Origin: Pseudomonadota bacterium
GTDB taxonomy: Bacteria > Pseudomonadota > Gammaproteobacteria > Pseudomonadales > Pseudohongiellaceae
Direction of reading: 5' to 3'
DNA: 64,000 nt
Assembly (NCBI GenBank): GCA_027621405.1
Contig: JAQCBT010000011.1
Span: 62,001 to 126,000, forward strand
A program made the position numbers and the translations under genes. The notes beneath the pieces are model-generated. The model worked only from the letters and a program-made list of their open reading frames with translations. It was not told the origin of the DNA and did not search any database. Below are positions 18,822-27,248 of this stretch, one piece after another. Numbering within the stretch: position 1 is the first letter of the stretch; every line of letters begins with the position of its first letter.

Positions 18822-19229
18822 TTATTTCTTGCGTTCTGGCAGTTGCTCCACCCGCCCCACGTCCTGCAGCCAGCGATCGAAGCCACCGGCCATGTGGGCC
18901 ACGGCATCGATGCCCATGGACTGTAGTGACTGTGCGGCCAGCGCCGATCGCGAGCCTTTGTTGCAGTAGAGAATGACGGAATCTACCGTGTCGAATTCCC
19001 GGCGATAGTAGGGACTCTCCGGATCTATCCAGAACTCCAGCATGCCCCGCGGCACATGCAGGGCATCGGGAATCTTGCCATCCCGCTGCAATTCCCGAAT
19101 ATCTCTGAGGTCTACCAGCAGCAAGCCCGGCTCCCCGATGCGCTGATCCACTTCCTGCGGCGTGAGTGTGGTGACTTCCTTCTCGGCTTCCTCAACCAGC
19201 GTCTTCACGCCCTTACTGATGTGCAACAT
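18822..19229 (-). CDS. Rhodanese-like sulfurtransferase
   Basis: The 135-residue single-domain rhodanese has LLLVDLRDIRELQRDGKIPD near residue 34, HVPRGMLEFWID, and the active-site loop VILYCNKGSRSALAA with the persulfide-forming Cys near residue 89. No signal peptide is present, so it is cytoplasmic. Rhodaneses carry sulfane sulfur between thiols; the partner is unknown. It follows the VOC gene upstream region and has its own 243 bp upstream space shared with the rightward membrane-protein genes. Confidence 0.85.
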   Translation of the reverse strand: MLHISKGVKTLVEEAEKEVTTLTPQEVDQRIGEPGLLLVDLRDIRELQRDGKIPDALHVPRGMLEFWIDPESPYYRREFDTVDSVILYCNKGSRSALAAQSLQSMGIDAVAHMAGGFDRWLQDVGRVEQLPERKK

Positions 19230-19472
19230 AACTGCCCAGACCCCGCAGATGACAAAGCCGCAAAGTAATCAAGATCGCATACCGGCGCAAGCCTTGGCAT
19301 GGAGCCGTGTCGGAGGGCTCAAGACAGGGCAGCCCCTGGGACCGGGGAATAACTGCCATGGAGAGAGGCCAGGCCAAAATCTGGATCCCGATCACAGCGC
19401 AGCGCAGCCGACATGGACAATCACCCCGATTTTGATAGCCTATCCCTACATCAACTTCCGCAGGGTAAGGCC

Positions 19473-19778
19473 ATGAATGAGCGCGATTTCCAGATATTGC
19501 TACGCGCCAAGCGGCAGATTGCGCGCGAGTCTTCCATTCGTTCGTTCCTGATCGTGGGCATATGTTTCGCTGCGGTGCTGCGCATGCTCAGCATCGAGTT
19601 GCCTGTGCTGTATCCCCTGCTATTTGTCATTCTGCTGGTCTATCTCATCGTCAATTCGGACTTCATCGGCAACCGGGGCCTGGTATCGAAGAGAGACCTG
19701 GTCAAGCTGATAGAACGCAATATCAATAACGATCCCGACACCCTGAGCCGATACGCACAACTGAAAAGCAGAAGCTGA
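19473..19778 (+). CDS. Small membrane protein of unknown function
   Basis: The frame is open from 19413, but the ATG at 19473 is preferred because an AGGGTAAGG purine run lies just upstream. The 101-residue product has a basic N-terminal helix (MNERDFQILLRAKRQIARES), two closely spaced transmembrane segments (about 24-65) and a soluble C-terminal helix (LVKLIERNINNDPDTLSRYAQL). The family is not recognised. Two more membrane-protein genes follow at 18 bp and with an 11 bp overlap, forming a likely operon. Confidence 0.6.
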   Translation: MNERDFQILLRAKRQIARESSIRSFLIVGICFAAVLRMLSIELPVLYPLLFVILLVYLIVNSDFIGNRGLVSKRDLVKLIERNINNDPDTLSRYAQLKSRS

Positions 19779-19796
19779 TTACCCGGTCTCGTCAGT

Positions 19797-20378
19797 ATGG
19801 ACGAAAACAGAAAACGAGCAATCCTGTTGGCGGTAGCATTTGCACTACCCCTGCTCTTTATCATGGTGATATTCATCACCACCTTCATTCCAGCCACCCG
19901 ACTCTCTACCGAATTCGATTTCGTCTACGCTACCTGTAGCAAGAATCGCAATCCCGGCTATTACTACTGCAACAATTATCTGCAGAACCTGTACGATGTC
20001 AGTAACGGTCGGCTTATGGAACGGGAAATAAGCTCCGACCTCGACTCTGACAACGATGGTGTGCTGGACATCAATGAAAACTACACGACGCGGCTCTTCC
20101 TGCACGACACAACACTCAATGTCAGTGAGGAAATATCCTTAATAGAGGCACAACGCCTGCAGTTATCCGACGAAATAGTCTCCCCGGATGGCGTCGCCGT
20201 GGAACGCGATTACAGCAGTGGCGGCAGCTTCTTCCCCTTCGTTAGGGTATCCAGCCGTTTCGGCTGGTACCTGTCCCGAGGCAGTGCCAGACAGAAACTT
20301 GAAATCATCGGCGACACTGAACGTAACTATTACCGGGACGACCTGATGTTCCTCGGCTGGGTGCTCAATGACCGATAA
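19797..20378 (+). CDS. Membrane-anchored protein with a calcium-type DxDxDG loop
   Basis: A 193-residue protein with one N-terminal transmembrane helix (AILLAVAFALPLLFIMVIFI) and a periplasmic part. Residues 80-93 (DLDSDNDGVLDINE) form a textbook acidic calcium-binding loop, as in thrombospondin type 3 or Excalibur-like repeats. Two cysteines (ATCSKN, YYYCNN) precede it. No enzyme family is recognised. Its 3' end overlaps the next gene by 11 bp, so the membrane protein downstream is a likely partner. Confidence 0.6.
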   Translation: MDENRKRAILLAVAFALPLLFIMVIFITTFIPATRLSTEFDFVYATCSKNRNPGYYYCNNYLQNLYDVSNGRLMEREISSDLDSDNDGVLDINENYTTRLFLHDTTLNVSEEISLIEAQRLQLSDEIVSPDGVAVERDYSSGGSFFPFVRVSSRFGWYLSRGSARQKLEIIGDTERNYYRDDLMFLGWVLNDR

Positions 20379-21369
20379 GCTGCAGGACATCAGCAAGCAG
20401 GATCTGCTGGACGAGCTTGCGTCCCGGCTTGAAAGCGGCGTCATCAGCGAAGCAGAAGTCAGCGCCCTGCTCCAACAGTCGGCAAACACGACGGACAGCA
20501 TGCCGACGCCGGCGGGCCCCATCGCCCGCCTGCCATCGCTATCCATCATGCGCCTGCTCTACGTCATCGGCGCGATCTTTATTACCCTGGGCGTGCTGTA
20601 TCTGGTGTCACAGATCTGGGACGACCTTGGCACCGCCGGCCGAATCTTCATCACCCTGGGACTGGGACTGCTTTTCGCTGGCACAGGCTCCTACTTCATG
20701 CTGCAGGACCCCACCCGCGGACTGGGCACCGTGTTTCACGGCATCGGCGGCTGCATCATCCCTGGCGGCGCCCTGGTTACCCTGGATGAAATGGGTGTGG
20801 ATTTCGACTCAACATGGCCCATCACTCTCACCATTGCCATGGTGTTCGTCTTCTATAGCGCCCTGACTCTTGTGCATCGCCGGGTAATACTCACCTTCTG
20901 GGTCTTCGCCAACGGCACCGCCCTCGTCTACCTGCTCATGGACTCACTCCTGCCCACCGCAAGCGGCGAACACTATGACTACCTCACCATGACCATCGGC
21001 ATCAGTTACCTGATTTGTGCTCACCTGTTCCGCAGCGACTGGAACGAACGCCTCACGCCTTTGCTCAACTTCTTCGGCGCCATCGGCTTCTACGGCGCCG
21101 CCTTCTCCCAGGTCCCGGACCGGGTAGTCATGGAGATGCTCTTTCCCATCCTCGCCTTCGGCGGCCTCGCCCTGTCAGTCGCTATTCTGCAAAGCCGGCT
21201 GGTACTGGTCATCAGCAACCTGGCCATCATCGCCTACATCATCTATTTCACCGCCGAATACTTCGCCGACTCCATTGGCTGGCCGGTGGCACTGATCCTG
21301 CTCGGATTCATCATCATCGGCATAGGCTACTTCTCGATTAACCTCAATCGAAAGTATCTGAGAGCTTGA
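20368..21369 (+). CDS. Polytopic membrane protein (DUF2157-like)
   Basis: These 333 residues start with a soluble helical segment (DKLQDISKQDLLDELASRLESG, ISEAEVSALL) and continue with roughly ten hydrophobic helices beginning MRLLYVIGAIFITLGVLYLV. The short N-terminal domain before a long membrane domain is the DUF2157 arrangement, but the match is by architecture only. It overlaps the preceding gene by 11 bp. No transport motif is seen. Confidence 0.6.
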   Translation: MTDKLQDISKQDLLDELASRLESGVISEAEVSALLQQSANTTDSMPTPAGPIARLPSLSIMRLLYVIGAIFITLGVLYLVSQIWDDLGTAGRIFITLGLGLLFAGTGSYFMLQDPTRGLGTVFHGIGGCIIPGGALVTLDEMGVDFDSTWPITLTIAMVFVFYSALTLVHRRVILTFWVFANGTALVYLLMDSLLPTASGEHYDYLTMTIGISYLICAHLFRSDWNERLTPLLNFFGAIGFYGAAFSQVPDRVVMEMLFPILAFGGLALSVAILQSRLVLVISNLAIIAYIIYFTAEYFADSIGWPVALILLGFIIIGIGYFSINLNRKYLRA

Positions 21370-21419
21370 GAATCTTGCAGTGAAGGAAGAAGTTCTGCCC
21401 TGACTCCCGCTGCCAGTCA

Positions 21420-21668
21420 GATCATGTTTTGAGTGGTGTGTAGAGTCGGGTTAGAGCGAGGGTGAAGCCCGGTCGCGTAGCGAGACAAAGCGGAAGCTTT
21501 GTCAGGGCTGAACGCCAACCCAAGGATGGGTTGGCTGGAACACGCCACCATGGACGGTTCCGGGCAATGACCTGGCTAACATGCATGACGAAATTACGGG
21601 TTAGTTTGGATAAGCTCTACGAAAGCAGAACTTCTGGCTTAATTTCACCAACAGAACAAGAGCACAAA
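21420..21668. repeat. Hairpin-rich intergenic stretch, possible dispersed repeat
   Basis: About 300 bp between two convergent genes contain short inverted repeats, such as ACAAAGC-ggaa-GCTTTGT (near 21483-21500) and AACCC-aaggat-GGGTT (near 21517-21533). A 71-codon open frame across it does not look like a natural protein. The layout suggests a non-coding dispersed repeat rather than a gene. Only one copy is in this window, so this is a weak call. Confidence 0.3.
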
Positions 21669-22736
21669 CTAGCGTGACGACTTGATCATGGCACCACCGC
21701 CACTAACCACGGCGCCGTATACATTCCCAGCCGCATCAACCGCCACCCCCTCAGGATTGGAACCCTCAGGATAAGCATCTACTGTACCATCTATAAAATA
21801 ATCCACGATGCCATCCAGCAGGGAACCGACACGGATGCCAGCCTCCCAACCCGGATTACGCACATCATCAAACTCGGATTCTGAATCCGCCACGAAGATA
21901 ATGTCGTTGTCAGCCACGAAGATGCCACTGGGGCGCGAGAAGGTCTTGAACTCGCCGATGTAGTTGCCGTCCAGATCGAAGATCTGCAGGCGGTTGTTGC
22001 CGCGGTCACCCACGATCAGGCGATTGCGGGAGTCGATATCCAGGGCATGGGGAGTCTTCATCTTGCCCGCCGTGCTACCCCAGCCGCCCCAGTACTTGAT
22101 CAGGTTGCCATCGCGATCGAATTTTACGATGCGGGCAACAGTATCCGGTGTTGCGCTCTCATTCTGGCCACTGTGACCGTCACCAATATAGATATTGCCA
22201 TCGGCATCGGTCACCACATCGCAGGGTGTCTCCAGCAGACCACCGGTGCCATCACCCGCCACCCCGGGAGAACCCAGGGTCAACAGCAACTCACCCTCGG
22301 GGCTGAGCTTGTACACAGCATGACCCTTGCCGGCGGTGGCTGGATTATCCGGATCCGGACCCTGGGCATCGGTCACCCAGATGTTGCCATCGCGATCCAC
22401 ATGCAGGCCATGGGGAAACAACATGAGACCGGCTCCAATGGCTGCCACCACGTTGCCCTCGGGATCAATCTTCAGGATCGGGTCCAGGTTTGAACCTGCA
22501 CAGCTATTGGCACCACAGCGATCGATAGCCCACAGGTGGCGACCATCGGGGTCTATATCCACCCCCGCCGTCGAACCCCAGGTTCTGCCATTGGGCAGAT
22601 CCACCCAGTTATCGACGGAAGTATAGGGATTGGGACGGTTATTGATGGGTTCGAGCTGGGCCTGGGCGCTGCCGGTAAACAAGACAGCAAGACCGAGGAC
22701 AGAGAATGCGGATTTGGTGAGAAGGTGGCGAAGCAT
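21669..22736 (-). CDS. Exported NHL-repeat six-blade propeller, peptidyl-hydroxyglycine lyase-like
   Basis: The 355-residue secreted protein (signal LLTKSAFSVLGLAVLFTGSAQA) is built of NHL blades. Several positions line up with the lyase half (PAL) of peptide-amidating enzyme: FPHGLHVDRDGNIWVTD (His109), KTPHALDIDSRNRLIVGDRG (His230) and GDRGNNRLQIF (Arg). Two differ: the catalytic Tyr position is His188 (GDGHSG), and the third zinc His position is Glu329 (NPEGVAVD). It is thus PAL-like in fold but its chemistry is uncertain. It is the last gene of the leftward TRAP transporter group. Confidence 0.75.
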   Translation of the reverse strand: MLRHLLTKSAFSVLGLAVLFTGSAQAQLEPINNRPNPYTSVDNWVDLPNGRTWGSTAGVDIDPDGRHLWAIDRCGANSCAGSNLDPILKIDPEGNVVAAIGAGLMLFPHGLHVDRDGNIWVTDAQGPDPDNPATAGKGHAVYKLSPEGELLLTLGSPGVAGDGTGGLLETPCDVVTDADGNIYIGDGHSGQNESATPDTVARIVKFDRDGNLIKYWGGWGSTAGKMKTPHALDIDSRNRLIVGDRGNNRLQIFDLDGNYIGEFKTFSRPSGIFVADNDIIFVADSESEFDDVRNPGWEAGIRVGSLLDGIVDYFIDGTVDAYPEGSNPEGVAVDAAGNVYGAVVSGGGAMIKSSR

Positions 22737-22855
22737 CTGGAGTCTCCTGCAGCATGGATGCAGCCAGTCAGGGCCACATGCGTAGAGAATGTAACAGGAA
22801 GACTAATTTATGCGCCGCACCATTGCAATGCGCGCTGCCCGTTATGGGGTGTAGA

Positions 22856-24862
22856 TCACGCCGCCGGATTAACCGGGGTCTCGTCTGACGGCTTGAGCAC
22901 GATGTGCAATAACACTGCTGCCACCAGGAACACGATTGCAATGGCGAGCAGTACAATCTGGTTGAAACCAAACAGTCCACCTGCTGGCAAGGCAAGTGTC
23001 AGTCCTGACACCGCCACCAGCATACGAATTAGGATGGCACCTGCCCCCTTGCCCAGATCACCGATGCCTATCAGGTAACCCTGGATGGCGGCAGAGACCA
23101 ATGCCACTCCGATCAGCGCGGTGGAGATAGCCTGGATATTCTCCATGGCGGAACCCTGCAACAACAACGCCGGATTAAACACAAAGAAGAACGGTACAAC
23201 GTAGATGATCGCCCCCAGGCGCATGGCTTCAATGCCTGCCCGCATGGGCGACACATGGGCCACGGATGCGGCCGCGAAGGCAGCCAGGGCAACCGGCGGC
23301 GTAATAAAACTGAGCATGCCCCAGTACATGACGAACATGTGGCTGGCCAGGGGATCGAGGCCAGAATTGGTCAGGGCAGGTACGAGCACAATAGCGAGAA
23401 AAATATAGGCTGCCGTCACCGTCATGCCGATGCCCAGAATAAAACTGGTCAGCGCCCCCATGATCAGCAGTATCACCACGTTCTCACCCGCCAGGTACAC
23501 CAGGTCATTGGCAATAGTGCCGGCGATACCGGTCACCGCCAGGCCACCGATGATCAGCCCGATCGCCGCCAGGATGCCCGCCAGCTCCGCCAGCAACTTG
23601 CCCATGGTGGCGACCAGTTGCATGAAGCGATCGAGATCCAGCTTGTGCTTGGTGAACTGGTTGATCACCAGCAACAGCGCGGTGGCATAGAAAGGTGCAA
23701 CTGCCTCCCGCTGCAGGTAAACCAGCATCCAGATCAGGGTGATGAACACCACGATGAAATACCAGCCATCCTTGAATACGCTGCTCAACTTAGGCAACTC
23801 TTCCCTGGGCAGGCCGCTCAGTTTCCTGCGCGCGGCATAGGCGTCGATCTGCATGTACAGGCCGAAGAAGTACAGCACCGAGGGCACGATGGCGGCGATG
23901 GCCACACTCACGTAGCTGATGTTAAGGAAGCTGGCCATGACGAAGGCGGTGGCTCCCATGATCGGTGGCATGAACACTCCACCGGTTGAGGCGCAGGCTT
24001 CAACACCGGCGGCATATTCCTTGCTGAACCCGATACGGCGCATGGCCGGTATAGAGAGCGGCCCGGTGGTGAGCACGTTGGAGATGGGGCCACCGCTCAT
24101 GGAGCCCATCAGGCCGGAGGAAAAGATGGACACTTTAGCCGGGCCACCACGCAGATGCCCGAGCAAGGCGAATGCAAGGTTAATAAAGAACGGGCCACCA
24201 CCGGTGTACTGCAAGGATATCCCGAAAATCAGGAAGCCGAACACGAGCTGCGCAAACACCTGCATGGGAATTCCAAACAGGCTCTCCTCTCCTAACACGT
24301 GAAATATGGCAACGTCCTGCACCGGGATACTCAGGGCGGCGATCACCGAAGGCAGCGAGGCGGCAAAGGTTGGATACAGTGAGAACAGTAGCACGATGGC
24401 AAACACCGGCCATCCCCCTGCCCGCCGCCCCGCTTCCAGCACGATCACCCAGGTCAGCAAGGCCAGCCATACACCCACGGGAGGCGCGGTATATTCCCAG
24501 GCTTCGAGAACGATGCGCTCGGCGTAGAATGCGAAATAGGAGAATATAAGCACAATCACCACCATGATGGCGATGTCATACCAGGGCACGTGGTCGGGGC
24601 TATGCCTGTTGGCGGGAAAGGTGATGAAGACCATGCACAGCATCACACCTGTGATGAGATACATGTAGCGGCTATCCAGCATCACATAGCCGACGAAGAA
24701 GCCCAGATTGAATATCTGGTTGATGGCAAGCACGATCGACACTGCCGTCATAGCCGCCATCATCTTGCGCCATACGGGGGGCAGTTCACGATAGCGCAGG
24801 GTAACAGGCTCCGGAATACTCTCGACCCGGATTTCTTCTTTTTGATTCGTTGCTTCACTCAT
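22856..24862 (-). CDS. TRAP transporter fused permease (4TM/12TM), TAXI type
   Basis: A 668-residue inner-membrane protein, with N-terminal helices corresponding to the small DctQ-like subunit followed by the large DctM-like domain. Characteristic segments are GLMGSMSGGPISNVLTTGPLSIPAMRRIG (shown by GSMSGGPISNV near 255), CASTGGVFMPPIMGATAFVM, and LASHMFVMYWGMLSFITPPV near 510. It uses an ion gradient to import an organic acid delivered by a periplasmic protein. The binding-protein gene ends 26 bp upstream, confirming a TAXI-type system. The substrate is unknown. Confidence 0.9.
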   Translation of the reverse strand: MSEATNQKEEIRVESIPEPVTLRYRELPPVWRKMMAAMTAVSIVLAINQIFNLGFFVGYVMLDSRYMYLITGVMLCMVFITFPANRHSPDHVPWYDIAIMVVIVLIFSYFAFYAERIVLEAWEYTAPPVGVWLALLTWVIVLEAGRRAGGWPVFAIVLLFSLYPTFAASLPSVIAALSIPVQDVAIFHVLGEESLFGIPMQVFAQLVFGFLIFGISLQYTGGGPFFINLAFALLGHLRGGPAKVSIFSSGLMGSMSGGPISNVLTTGPLSIPAMRRIGFSKEYAAGVEACASTGGVFMPPIMGATAFVMASFLNISYVSVAIAAIVPSVLYFFGLYMQIDAYAARRKLSGLPREELPKLSSVFKDGWYFIVVFITLIWMLVYLQREAVAPFYATALLLVINQFTKHKLDLDRFMQLVATMGKLLAELAGILAAIGLIIGGLAVTGIAGTIANDLVYLAGENVVILLIMGALTSFILGIGMTVTAAYIFLAIVLVPALTNSGLDPLASHMFVMYWGMLSFITPPVALAAFAAASVAHVSPMRAGIEAMRLGAIIYVVPFFFVFNPALLLQGSAMENIQAISTALIGVALVSAAIQGYLIGIGDLGKGAGAILIRMLVAVSGLTLALPAGGLFGFNQIVLLAIAIVFLVAAVLLHIVLKPSDETPVNPAA

Positions 24863-24888
24863 CGCGGCATTACTACCCTGGGATTCTG

Positions 24889-26124
24889 CTACAACCCTTC
24901 ACCGAGAGTGATGAGTCCGGCATCTGACAACGCCGCTTCCCTGGCACGGAGCCAGGCCTGTTCGAACTCGGAATATCCTTCTGGCGCGGTGGGAAGGAAA
25001 GCATCCCAGGCCGCCTGCAACACAGACTGCCGATGCAGATTGCGGTTGTTGACCTCTTCCGCACTGTCGGTCCAGGCGCCGATCTCCTTGAAATAACGGA
25101 TTGCACCGGGATGATAAGGCACGAAGGCCTGCTCGAATTTCTGCCTGTCCATGGCCCAGCCATTAGCGCCAGGTGCATTTCCTTTGTATTGATCGAAATG
25201 CTCCACCATGACCTTCACCATGCTGTAGACCAGGGTCTCGTCTGAGTCATCCATGCCAACGAGAAATGGATACGCAGAGGAGAATACTTCGATACCCTCG
25301 GGACCGATGGTTGGCCCTTCCATCGCCACATGTGGAACATACCAGGGCAGCCTGTCGCGCACCCTGGCCACGGCCTCCAGATCGTCGTGGGGAAACTCAG
25401 GCCACTTCAATCCTCGTGGTGATGCCTCCACCCGCAGAAATGGTGGCGAGTTGCAGGCGCCACCAGCGGCATCGGCGCGATTATTCAATACGGCATCGAT
25501 GGAGGCGTTATAGCCCCCTACTTCTACCGCCACGACGTCGTCCCAGGTCAGATTGGCGTAACTCAGCAAGGCAGCGGTGGCGTTGTTGAGGGAAGGCGCA
25601 CCCTGCACAAAAGTCATGCGCTTGCCCTTCATATCCGCCACGCTATTGATGTTGGCGTCCGCGGCCGTGGCGAAGCTGAAAGAGCAGGCGTCGGAGTAGT
25701 TGGACAGCAAGGCTCGCACTGGCTGTGGTCCCCAGATGCGGGACGCGAAATTGAGAATTCCTTCCTGCGCATACACCGATTCCGAACCACCGGCAGAGAA
25801 ATGCACACGTCCCGCACGCAAGGTGGCCAGGCGCGACACATCGTTACGCCCGGGAATCACGCGCAGGTTCGTGCTGTACTGGCGTTGCAGGATATTGCCG
25901 ATAGCAACGGCCTGGCTGTAGCCGCCAGTCCCGGTGGGATAGGCTGACCAGGCGATGGTCTTGGGAAACTCAAAAGCTTCTGCTCCCCACGCAGCTGGCA
26001 ACTGAATTGCGCTGCACAGGGCTACCATCAAGGCGATGGACTTCCTGGCAAGGTACTTCTTGTTAAAGTACTTCATAGGCTGGGCATTGTTCGAGGGTTT
26101 ACCCTTTCTGTTTCGAGGAAGCAT
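24889..26124 (-). CDS. TAXI-family TRAP transporter solute-binding protein
   Basis: A 411-residue periplasmic binding protein with a signal peptide (SIALMVALCSAIQLPAAWGA; ATG at 26076 is an alternative start). TAXI-type signatures are AWSAYPTGTGGYSQAVAIGNIL, RVIPGRNDVSRLATLRAGRV, and GNGS-like FSAGGSESVYAQEG. The C-terminal domain has PYHPGAIRYFKEIGAW. It captures a ligand, probably a carboxylate, for the fused permease downstream. Neighbouring oxidative enzymes suggest that it imports a substrate or product of that pathway (inference). Confidence 0.88.
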   Translation of the reverse strand: MLPRNRKGKPSNNAQPMKYFNKKYLARKSIALMVALCSAIQLPAAWGAEAFEFPKTIAWSAYPTGTGGYSQAVAIGNILQRQYSTNLRVIPGRNDVSRLATLRAGRVHFSAGGSESVYAQEGILNFASRIWGPQPVRALLSNYSDACSFSFATAADANINSVADMKGKRMTFVQGAPSLNNATAALLSYANLTWDDVVAVEVGGYNASIDAVLNNRADAAGGACNSPPFLRVEASPRGLKWPEFPHDDLEAVARVRDRLPWYVPHVAMEGPTIGPEGIEVFSSAYPFLVGMDDSDETLVYSMVKVMVEHFDQYKGNAPGANGWAMDRQKFEQAFVPYHPGAIRYFKEIGAWTDSAEEVNNRNLHRQSVLQAAWDAFLPTAPEGYSEFEQAWLRAREAALSDAGLITLGEGL

Positions 26125-26220
26125 AACCCACAGTGCCAGCCAAGGCTATACGAGGTCATTCGTCTGAATAGCCCTGTGTACCGCAGTATCGAGAATGAAA
26201 ATTTCCTCGTTCCCAGAACG

Positions 26221-26247
26221 AAGAAGCCCGGCTCTGCCGGGCTTCTT
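26221..26247 (-). terminator. Strong GC-rich hairpin, likely terminator
   Basis: A perfect 12-bp stem (AAGAAGCCCGGC, loop TCT, GCCGGGCTTCTT) lies 24 bp beyond the stop of the leftward gene ending at 26271. Read on the minus strand it is followed by a moderately T-rich stretch. It may limit read-through from the monooxygenase genes into the TAXI binding-protein gene. Confidence 0.65.
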
Positions 26248-26270
26248 ACCAAGTCGAAACACGATAACGA

Positions 26271-27239
26271 TTATGGTGTCACATTCACCGTAACGTTCTG
26301 GTAGGTGAACATGGAGCCATCGCTGGCGATACCCCTGAGCACATACTCGCCCGGCTTGTCGAAGGTCACAGTGGAGTTCCAGATGTTGTCCGCGGGTGGC
26401 TCCGGAATGTAATACGGCGGCGACCAGGGTGAATTGGCGTACACCCGGGTATCGGTGTAGGTCTTCATCTGGGTCGGTTCGAAGGTGGCCGCCTGTTCCG
26501 GACCACGATAGACAGACCAGGAAAAACGCAGGCCGGGACCCGAAGATGCCACGATGGAAGAAGGTGGCCGATAGATCTGTTCTGGCGTTCTTGGTGGCGG
26601 TCGATTCGAGCGGGCCGGATAGTTATCCGGGTCGTTGGCATAGACAGACAGGGACAGCGGCTCCCCTACCCGCACTGTGCGGTAGTTATCGCCACGCAAT
26701 TCCAATTCCGGTGAAATATTGGAGCGCAGACGATCATCCAGGCTGCCAAACGCACCACCTACTTCCGTCGAAATCACCTGGGGATCAATGCGGTAATCTG
26801 CGTACAGACTGCCATAGGCGCGGGCCACCTTGCCCTGGGATTTCAGGGTCCAGACGATTTCCTTCTCACCGAAATCCGCCGGCACATCGATGGTGAACAG
26901 GAAGGGATTCCTGCGCGGATAGAAATGGGTCGGTTGTCCCATATCGGCTGTGGCGGCATCGTAGGCTTCCCGGGAAAGGTCATCCAGTTCAGACTCTTCT
27001 GCCACATTGAAGTAATTGTCCGGGCCAATGGGAATATCAAACTGCTGCTCCCAATTGGTATTCATATACCCGAAGAATAATTTGAAAGTGCCATCGTCAT
27101 TGGGCCACCAGCCTTCATAGGCTGGCGATACCATCTCACCACTGAGCAGCATGCGACGCTCCTGCGCCGACGCATTGAGACCGACGCAGAGTGCCAGCAT
27201 TGATAGCAGTGAGATCAGGGTACGTGTACTTCTTTTCAT
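26271..27239 (-). CDS. Exported protein of unknown function beside copper monooxygenase
   Basis: The 322-residue protein has a signal peptide (LISLLSMLALCVGLNASAQ). The body contains GWWPNDDGTFKLFFGYMNTN and IPIGPDNYFN, a proline-rich centre (RSNRPPPRTPEQIYRPP), and a C-terminal immunoglobulin/PKD-like strand set (VTFDKPGEYVLRGIASDG). No catalytic motif is recognised. It starts 9 bp after the copper-monooxygenase gene, so it probably belongs to the same envelope pathway, perhaps as a scaffold or partner subunit (inference). Confidence 0.7.
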   Translation of the reverse strand: MKRSTRTLISLLSMLALCVGLNASAQERRMLLSGEMVSPAYEGWWPNDDGTFKLFFGYMNTNWEQQFDIPIGPDNYFNVAEESELDDLSREAYDAATADMGQPTHFYPRRNPFLFTIDVPADFGEKEIVWTLKSQGKVARAYGSLYADYRIDPQVISTEVGGAFGSLDDRLRSNISPELELRGDNYRTVRVGEPLSLSVYANDPDNYPARSNRPPPRTPEQIYRPPSSIVASSGPGLRFSWSVYRGPEQAATFEPTQMKTYTDTRVYANSPWSPPYYIPEPPADNIWNSTVTFDKPGEYVLRGIASDGSMFTYQNVTVNVTP

Positions 27240-27248
27240 GCTACTGCC

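Noticed and set aside
21462-21677. A 71-codon rightward frame in the spacer before the NHL gene
   Set aside because: There is no ribosome site, the composition is unlike protein, and it overlaps hairpins; better explained as non-coding repeat.
23255-23989. A 244-codon rightward frame inside the TRAP permease gene
   Set aside because: Translation is His/Gln/Asp-rich, as expected from antisense of a membrane protein gene.
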